Assembly: GCF_019703515.2 (NCBI RefSeq)
Contig: NC_059374.1
Span: forward strand, 19,265,095 to 19,329,094
From: Myxocyprinus asiaticus
Taxonomy: Eukaryota > Chordata > Actinopteri > Cypriniformes > Catostomidae
DNA length: 64,000 bases
Reading direction: 5' to 3'
Part shown: one piece after another, positions 29,501 to 38,500 of the stretch
Numbering within the stretch: position 1 is the first letter of the stretch
How the letters are laid out: each line of letters starts with the position of its first letter
Notes under the pieces: model-generated
The model's database searches: none
What the model was told of the DNA's origin: nothing
Seen by the model: only the letters and a program-made list of their open reading frames with translations
Program-made: the position numbers and the translations under genes

Positions 29501-32500
29501 TGCCCAAATGCTTAATAAGTGTTATTAGAAGAAATGGTGATGTTTCACAGTTGTAAACACTCGACTGTCCCAACATTTTTGGAGCGTGTTGCAATCTTCT
29601 GATTTGAAATTACTGTACATTTTCAAAAAACAAAGAAATTCACATGGTAAAACATCATATAATGTGTCGCTGTAGTGCTTTCAATATAGCAAAGGGTGAA
29701 AATAATTTACAAATCACTCTTTTTTTATTTTATTAGCATTTTTCATACTGTCCCAACTTTTTTGGAATTGGGGTTGTAGGCTAATCTGTGCAAACAGAAT
29801 CATCCAATCTATTAATTTGACTGATTTAATTTTACTTACATCATGCATTATGTGTGTGCTGAATCCAGCTTCAGCGAGCTGGAATTTAAATCCTGCACCT
29901 TGCTGAGTACCTGAGATGGGGTAGGAATTGTTCAGATTGGATTATTCTCATTTTAAATGTTGCAATGGTGGAAACAGAATGGATTATTATGAATGTTATT
30001 TTAGTTTATTTGTTGTTGCTGTTGTACTGTATGTTAGTTTCTGCTGTTGTCTGTTGAGATGCTATTGTCATAGCACATTGCCTCAACATATGATAGGTAA
30101 ATCAGTGCTTAGTGCTTTGAGAAACCCAGCCTTTCTTTGTTACATTGTAATGTTTGGTAAAAACACTCTTACCTTCGATTCCTTCAGTTATACTTTGTTC
30201 CAGTAGGGATAGAATGCTGTCTAAGGCAGCATAATTGGAAACATTGAAAAAGTTATTGGGATCCGCTATTTCCTTCATCTCATTAATTGCTTTAGGTACA
30301 GACAGAACCTTTTCACCTACCTAAAGATAACATGATGTTATTACAAGAGTATAGATTTTATTATATATTGTGTTTATTGTTTTAACTGATATATTATAAG
30401 TAATATATAAACCAGCTAATCTGATATGAAAAATTCTAAAACATGATTAAAGAAGTTCTTAAAGCTGAGATGTGTGTGTGTTAAATGAACAAGTGTTGAT
30501 TATTAGATAATCTTTTAAAAACATAATTAAAAATAAGATTTATTGTGTATTTTTGTCACTTACACCAATGGCAAAGCGAATGATTCCATTCATTTGTGGC
30601 TTTTTCAAAACATCAGTGAGATTCATTTTATCTCCCAAAATTTCTCCATCAGACACTACAATTATTATTTTTCTGGAGTTATTTTTTGATCCATTCTCAG
30701 GGACGAAAATATTTGTACTGTAAACAACCAATGATATCAACAAAAAGGACAATGATAAACATATACTATATGCTATTCGTACTCTTGTAAGCTATAAAAT
30801 GTCTAGAATTTTACAATATATATTGTGGAGCAGAACTCACAGCACATGGTTGATGGCAGAGGCAGTCTTTGTGAGATTGTAAATTTGATGTATGTTCTTG
30901 ACTTTTTCCAAAGTTTTGGTGCCCTCAGCATTGTCTAGCAGTGAGAGTTCTGTCCTAATCATACTTCCATATTGCACTATTGCAAAGTCACACTGAAAAG
31001 AGATTTTCAGTTAAAAATCTTAAGGAATTGTACTTTTAACTGAAAAAGATTTGATATCGTACTGTATATTACATTTTCGTGAATATGTAATAACATAAAA
31101 ACAGATCCAAAAAACGAATCATAAATGCAATATGCTGTGAATGAGTGGCATACAATGCTTTTCATTATACTTACATTGAAACATGTTTTCCAAACTTTCA
31201 TCATGACATTGTAGATAAAGTCTTTGGCTCTCTCAAAGTCAGGAGCATCAATGCTACCAGAGCCATCCAGCACAAAAGCAATCTCTGTCCCATCATCTAA
31301 AAAATATGTTCTTATATTCTTAAATATCAGCAAAGAAATTAAAGGAACAGTTTACCCCAAATACAATTCTGTCACCATTTCCTCACACCTATGTTTTTTC
31401 AAACCCATATGACTTTCTTTCTTTTGTAAAACACAAAAGGAAATGTTATGCATAATGGCCAGTCCCTGTCACCATTCAATTTCATTGATGAAAGAGGCAA
31501 TGAAAGTGAATGGTGATTAAGACTGTCAGACCATAACATTCTGCCTAACATCTACTTTTATGTTTCACAAAAGAAAGAAAATCATACATGAATGGAATGA
31601 CTTGAGGGTGATGGGATTTTCATTTTTGTTGGAACTATTCCTTAATGGCCTTGTGGTGATGTGGGCGTGGCCGAGCGACGTCTGTGGAGAGCGAGGCCGT
31701 GAGAGGAAGAACGGTAAGGATTGACACCTGGGGGGAACTTTCGCTAACAGCTGTTTTGTGTTATAGCGAAGAACTGGAGAGAGATAAATAGCATGCCACA
31801 GTTAGGGGAGAGAGACCTGAGTCTTACAAGGGCACAGACTGCAGTGGCAGAGAGTGTTTTCATTTGTGTTTTGGAGCTACTGTGTTTTGTTTGACTTAAC
31901 GCTGAAAAGCAGCTCAGAATAAATCCCCCTCAAGTGGGTAAGCTGGTTCCCGCTTCCTCATTTTCCCCTGAACTGACCTGAGAGTTGTCTCTGTGGTGCC
32001 GAAACCCGGGAAGAGGAAGGAATCGCCGTTATGGAGTCCTTGCCGCTGGCCGAGGTGATCAAGACCCTCGCTGGTATCCACCAAACCCAGCACCAGGCCC
32101 TCCTGGACCTGCGCATGGAGCAAGAACAGTGGTTCCAGGTGCTCCTTCAGGCCCAAGCTGAGAACCGGCAGGTGTTACGGAGCTTAGTACCCCAGGGGAA
32201 AACTTCAGCCGCGACCCCGGCCACAGCTTCAGCCTTCCCACACGTCACACTCATCAAGATGGGCCCGCAGGATGACCCGGAGGCCTTTATCGAGATGTTA
32301 GAGGGGATGGCCGAGTCCTGGGGATGGCCCAACAACCAGTGGGTGGTCCGCCTTTTGCCGCTGTTGACCGAGGAGGCTCAACTCGCGGCCCAACAGCTGC
32401 CGGTGACAGACCTCCTGGAGTACGAGAACTTGTGACTAGCCATCTTGCACTCTTGGCAAGCTCAGCAACCCATTTACATTTGTGCAACAGCTCCGTGACT

Positions 32501-35500
32501 CCTGCTGGTGGTGGCTGCTGGAAGCAGGAAGCAACACCGTGGCAGTGATCGATCTGGTGGTGCTGGAGCAATTCAGTTCTCGACTGCTGAAAGGGAAGGT
32601 GGAAGGGGTCCAGTTCCACCACCCGGTGTCGCTGGATGAGGCCGTCCAGCTGGCTGAGGACCACTTGGCAGTGTATCAGGGGGCCGGCGAGCCCTCTTCT
32701 TTCTCTCTCTTTCCTTCTCCCTCCTCTCCCTCCATCCTGTCCCTGTTCCCTGGAAACAGGAAGCTGTTACCCCAAAACCGGCTTTCCGGTCCCAGGGACC
32801 TTTTAACCTGCCGGTTCCCCCTATCTCTCTCTGCTCTCCCCAGGTTGGTGAATCTGCTGTCGCTAGTGTGGGCAGGAAGTCTGGGCCGGTCTGCTGAACC
32901 TGGGCATTTCCAGGAACAATACCCCACGATGGAGGTGGGGGCATTGGTCTGGATCCCCGACATGCCACAGGCCACCACCGACCGAGTTGGAGCATACCGG
33001 ATACCAGTGAGTATTAAGGGGGTACATACCAAGCCTTGCTGGATTCAGGTTGTAATTAAACCTCCATTCACCAAAGCTTGGTTCAATCTGAGGCTTTGGA
33101 TACAGGCCGGCGGGTGAAGGTGTGTGTACGGGGATATTCAAAATGACCCTATAGTGATGGTCATCATTCAATTTCGGGGACAAAAGTATAGTGTCAAGGC
33201 TGCGGTTATTCGCAGCCTCTCCCATTCACTAATCTTGGGTATGAATTGGCTGGCATTTACTACTTTATTAAGGGGAATATGTGTGGATGTGTCCTGCAAC
33301 AAAGCATATCGGTGTGTGGTGTGTGATTTGCTGGCTGGGGAGGCGGTGCCAGGGCCGTCTACATCAGCTCCACATCAGGAGGATGTAAGGGAGGGGGAAG
33401 TCTCGGCTTCCCCAGCCCTTAGAGGATTCCCTGCTAGAGATGTCCCTCTGGAGCAGATGTGAGAAGAGACCCTTAGGCATACCTTTGACCAAGTGAAAGT
33501 GATTGATGTTCAACACCTCCAGCCAGACACTGCACTTGCATATCCGTATTTTTCAATTATCAAGGATCGGTTGTATCGAGTGACGCAGGACACTCAGACA
33601 AAGGAGGATACAACCCAATGGTTAATTCAGTGGAGCCGTCAGGAAATGTTATTCCAGACAGCTCATTATAATCCGATGGTGGTACACTCAGGGCAGGAAA
33701 AGACACTGAACCATCTATTGGCCTGTTTCTATTGGCCAGGCATTCGTGGGTATGTTCCAAGGTGGTGTGCAGCATGCCACAAATATCAGCTGGTGAATCC
33801 GCCGGCCACACAAAGAGCGCCATTGTGCCCCCTTCCATTGATTGAGGTCCCCTTTGAAAGAACTGGTATGCACCTTGTCAGGCCATTAGAACAGACAGCA
33901 CATGGGCATCACTTTGTGTTGGTCCTGGTGGACTACACAACAGGATATCCTGAAGCAGTGTCTCTGTGCAACATTTCAGCGCAATGTGTTGTGGAGGCAC
34001 TCTTCAGAATTATCTCCCAGGTGGGGATTCCGAAAGAAATTCTCACTGATCAGGGCACTAACTTTATGTCATGTACACTATGCGAACTGTACGAATTATT
34101 GAGGATTAAATCGATTCGGACCAGCATTTACCACCCCCAAATGGACGGCTTGGCCGAATGATTTAATCAAACCCTAAAGAATATGATTTGTAAGTTCATG
34201 CACGAAGACGCTCGAAATTGGGACAAGTGGCTCGAGCCCCTATTATTTGAAGTTCGAGAGGTCCTGCAAGCTTCCACGGGGTTCTCACCATTTGAATTAT
34301 TGTACGGGTGTCGACCACGCGGCATGCTTGACGTCCTGTGGGAAAATTGGGAGGAGGGGCCTTCAAACAGCAAAAATGAAATTCAATATGGTCTTGACCT
34401 GAGAGCAAAACTCAACATACTGGGGCAATTAGCACAGAAGAATTTGCTCCAGGCTTAAGAACATCAAAGTCAGCTGTATAATATGGGTACTTGACTACGG
34501 GAATTTACACTGGGAGATAAATTCCTTATATTGCTCCCCACATCAAGCTCTAAATTACTCGCCAAGTGGCATGGACCCTTTGAGGTCTCACGGAGAGTTA
34601 GTGGTGGAGCACATCAGATTTACCACTTCAACCTTCAACCTTTGGCGATGGTGGTTTCGGAGAGGGAGGAGCTCGGACCGGAGGTGAACTTAAATGTCAC
34701 TGATCGAGTCACCCCAGTCACTTGCGGAGACCACCTCTCACCATCCCAAATCACAGAGGTTGACAGGTTGCAAGTAGAATTCTCTGATGTGTTCTCGCCT
34801 CTTCCCGGTCATATTAATCTCATAGAGCACCATATCGAGACGACCCCAAGGTTAGTAGTACATTGTCGTCCCTACCGATTACCCAAGCACAAAAAAAGTG
34901 GTTCGGGAAGAATTAAAGGTCATGCTGGATATGGGAGTAATAGAAGAATCCTAGAGTGACTGGGCCAGCTCGGTAGTTTTGGTCCCTAAGGGTGATGGTT
35001 CTGTGTGGATTATAGAAGCGTCAGTGCGGTGTCTAAATTTAATGCATATCCAATGCCTCGGATTGATGAACTGCTCGATCGGATAGGCGCGGCTCACTTT
35101 TATTCGACACTGGATTTGACAAAGGAATATTGGCAGATCCCCTTAATTCCCATGTACCATGAAAAAAAATGCGTTTTCCACACCGTTCGGATTACACCAA
35201 TTCGGTTCGGTTTGTTTGGGGCCCCAGCTACATTTCAGTGGCTCATGGACCGAATCCTCAGACTGCACGCTGCTTATCCCAACATCATTATTTACAGTAA
35301 TGATTGGCAGGGGCACCTGCAGCATCTGAGGGCTGTCCTGAGGTCATTGAGATGGGCGGGACTCACGGCAAACCCAATGAAGTGCACAGTTGGCCGGGTG
35401 GAAGTACGGGCTTCCACTTGGGTCACGGGCAGGTGTGGCCCCAAATTGATAAAACTGCAGTGATTGCAGCCTGCCTGAGACCTAAGATCAAAAAGAAGGT

Positions 35501-38500
35501 GAGTGACAGGCTGGATGGCTCCCTGGCCTGAGTCGGGCGATGGGGGTATGTGGTGATGTGGGCGTGGCTGAGCGATGTCTGTGGAGAGCGAGGCCGGGAG
35601 AGGAAGAACGGTAAGGATTGACACCTGGGGGGAATTATCTCTAACAGCTGTTACGTGTTACAGTGAAGAGCTGGAGAGAAATAAAGAGTGGCCAGAGCGG
35701 CAGTTGGGGGAGAGAGACCTGAGTCTTACAAGGGTATGGATTGCAATGGCAGAGAGTATTTTCATTTGTGTTTTGGAGCTACTGTGTTTTGTTTGACTTA
35801 ACGCTGAAAAGTGGCACCGAATAAATCACCCTCAAGTGTGTAAGCTGGTTCCCGCTTCCTCAGAACTGACCTGAGAGTTGTCACAGGCCTCTATATTTAA
35901 TATATTTAATTCATTGTTCTATGCAACACCACCAGCATCACATAATAAAACACTAGTATTCATTTATTACAAAGGCTTAAAAAAGACTAGTACCATCATC
36001 ATCCTCGTCTTCATCTGCTTTTGTGTCGCTACTTGGCTGGGAGTCTCTTCTCGTTCTCTGTTTAACTTTTTGCCAATGGCAATGAAGGTGGACATTGGTA
36101 GAGATGTAAATATTTTATCACATTATCAATCAGATTCTTTGAATTAGTCATACTAAGGCAATTTTTAATTATTTCATTTTCACTCAGGTGATCTTACCTT
36201 GATAGATCCGTCCACTCCGATAACGATTGTTATTGTTGTTGCTGTTGTGTTCAGCATTTTCTTCAATTTGCTTTGAAACTGGGATTAAAGGAATTTAGAA
36301 AAATCAGGAGTAGGATTATATTTGTAAATATCTGAAATTACATTAATTAATATTGAGTTCAAACTCATACCTAATTCAGCAGGATTCAGTTGAATGTTTC
36401 CTGTTGGATTCATCAGCATGCACTTTCCATTCAAATTATCACTTCCTGAGATTTTTGTGCGGGCTTGTTTACACACCTTGTGAAAAAACCACCCAAACAC
36501 ACAAATATGTAATTTTACCTCTCGGCTAAAGCCGAGTTAAGTTTTATAAACTTAATTCAGCGGTTATCAACTTTTTTGACTCCACATCCTTCTTATACAA
36601 GATAATATTTACAGGCCCCCTCCCTCCCTAGAAAAATTTAGCGTTCAGCGGTGCATTTTGCATCAAACTGAGAAATATTATGTTTTTTCACAAGTTAATT
36701 TTAATCTAACGTATTTCATCTTAAGGCCCCCTAGGAAGTTTGCTGACTGTCTTAGTCCCAGCCAAACCTTGAATATCTGAGACATTGTCTCTGTAACTAC
36801 GAATCTGACATCCTTTTTCACTGTACATCTTGACATCTGCAGTCTCCTTGGCAATCATGATTTCAAGCTCGATTACCCTTTCTATAGCGCCATCTAGTGC
36901 TCTGAGCATACATCAAGCACTAGGAAGTGTAATCGAGCTTGAAATCATGAACTTGCCTAGAGACTGCAATGACAAGATGTACAGTGAAAGAAGAATTACA
37001 TTTGGTCTGTCCTCACCCAAAACCAACTGGATCGCTTCAGAAAACATGGATTTAACCACTAGAGTCTTTTGGATTACTTTTATGCTGACATTATGTGCTT
37101 TTTGGAGCTTCTAAATTTTGGTCACCAATCACTTGCATTGTATGGGCCTACAGAGTTATTTGTGTTCTGCAGAAGAATAGAAATTCATACACATCTGGGA
37201 TGGTATGAAGGTGAGTAAATGAGAGAATTTTCATTTTTGAGTGAACTATCCTTTTAAGGTGTTTCTATGCAGAGCAAAATTGAGTAATATTCAAAAATCT
37301 TTATGTGCTGATTGGTTTTTTCTTAAACTTTTTATGACCTTGACCTTACATCAATAAAGGAAAATCTTTTAAGGTGTTTACATGACCACACAATTTGTCA
37401 GCTTATTATAATCGGTTTAAGATCGTGCAAATAAATAAATTACAAATAAATGTTTTGTTGGGTAAGTCCTGTAACAAACCATGGTTTTGAGTGACATCAG
37501 AACTATGACTAACAAAGATAATGACTTCCTCCTGACAGTCACAGTCATAGCAACATGAAGTATTTCACAACAAGTCTACTGTCAGAAAATGTCAAATAAA
37601 AATGCAAAAATTTCCTAATATTTCTTTTATTTTACTGTTTATGAACAATTCAGGTATGCGAGGGGTCTTTATTTTTAATTTGTGTTAAATGTTACGGACC
37701 GCAAACTATTTTTCCACTGTTTTACTGTTCTCTAAAAGACAGTTTCCTGTTCTCTGATCGAGAACTGATACATTTCTCTCAGACACATCTTTGCAGGGGA
37801 AACTATACTCTCTGTGGTTTTACTGTGAAAACGTTGGGTGAGACAGACACAAAGACTGCTATTTTTGATTATCAGCAGTCACTTCTCATTTGGCAAAGCT
37901 TTCTCAAAAACAAGCTTTTATAAATAAATTGTTGACTTTCTTACTTCTGTGGAACACAAAAAATGTTAGGGACTGTAGAATGTCATGGATTGACAGTCTC
38001 AGTCACCATTTACTTTTATTGTGTGGAAAAAAGACACAAAGTGATTGTTGACTGAGGTTTTCATTCCCTAACATCTTTTGTGTGTCACAGAAGTAAGAAA
38101 GTCAACAACATAAAGGTGATTAAATGATGACAGAATTTTCTTTTTCGGGTGAACTATTTACATCTACAGTAACTGCCATATGACCATATCCCTGTATTTT
38201 AAGAGCTTTATACATACCAGAAGGTGCTCCTCTTCTGATATCAAGCTAGTTGCTACTGATGTTATAGGTCTCAGGCCTTTTCTTGAATCATCTTTAAAAA
38301 AGATATTGGTGTAATAAAAAGATGAGTTTAATTCTGCATTTCAGTGGAGTCATTATTACTTCATGAAATAAAGTTTATAGGGTCATCTTTCTATGAACAG
38401 ACAAAGATTGTGAGGCAAACTTACCATTAAAACCTACTTCAACACATCCCTTCTCTAGTGTGCATTTAAAAAGTATTCCAGTTGTTGGAGAAGGAACAAA

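Larger units (their letters stand above)
22696..29776 (+). mobile_element. Tc1/mariner element split by an L1
   Basis: Ends are inverted: CAACCCCAATTCCAAAAAAG at 22696 and its complement ending at 29776, each flanked by TA. The left half encodes a broken transposase: [20 protein letters not shown] and [11 protein letters not shown] (helix-turn-helix, 23063-23200), then at about 23620-23790 the DDE_3-like [14 protein letters not shown]. After removal of the 5.6-kb insertion the element is about 1.45 kb, right for the superfamily. Confidence 0.82.
31652..35885 (+). mobile_element. Gmr1-like Ty3/gypsy retrotransposon, integrase before RT
   Basis: Bounded by direct LTRs (TGTGGTGATGTGGGCG at 31652 and 35549) and a 5-bp target duplication GGCCT at 31647-31651 and 35886-35890. 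A primer-binding-like TGGTGCCGAAACCCGGG follows the left LTR, and a purine run GGGCGATGGGGG precedes the right LTR. Domain order is gag, protease, integrase, reverse transcriptase, which is the Ty1/copia order, yet sequences are gypsy type. A group of deuterostome elements named after cod Gmr1 shares this. The element is antisense to itgae and inactive. Confidence 0.88.

Noticed and set aside
29840..31296. Calling the I-domain gene alpha-L, alpha-M or alpha-X
   Set aside because: Those lack the acidic, dibasic insert before the I domain; the insert and the DPPDFxRAKDF-like sequence point to alpha-E.
36058..36065. Alternative acceptor for itgae exon 7 after TTAAACAG
   Set aside because: Using it brings a stop codon in frame after about ten codons, while the acceptor before TTAAAC keeps the frame into the acidic run.
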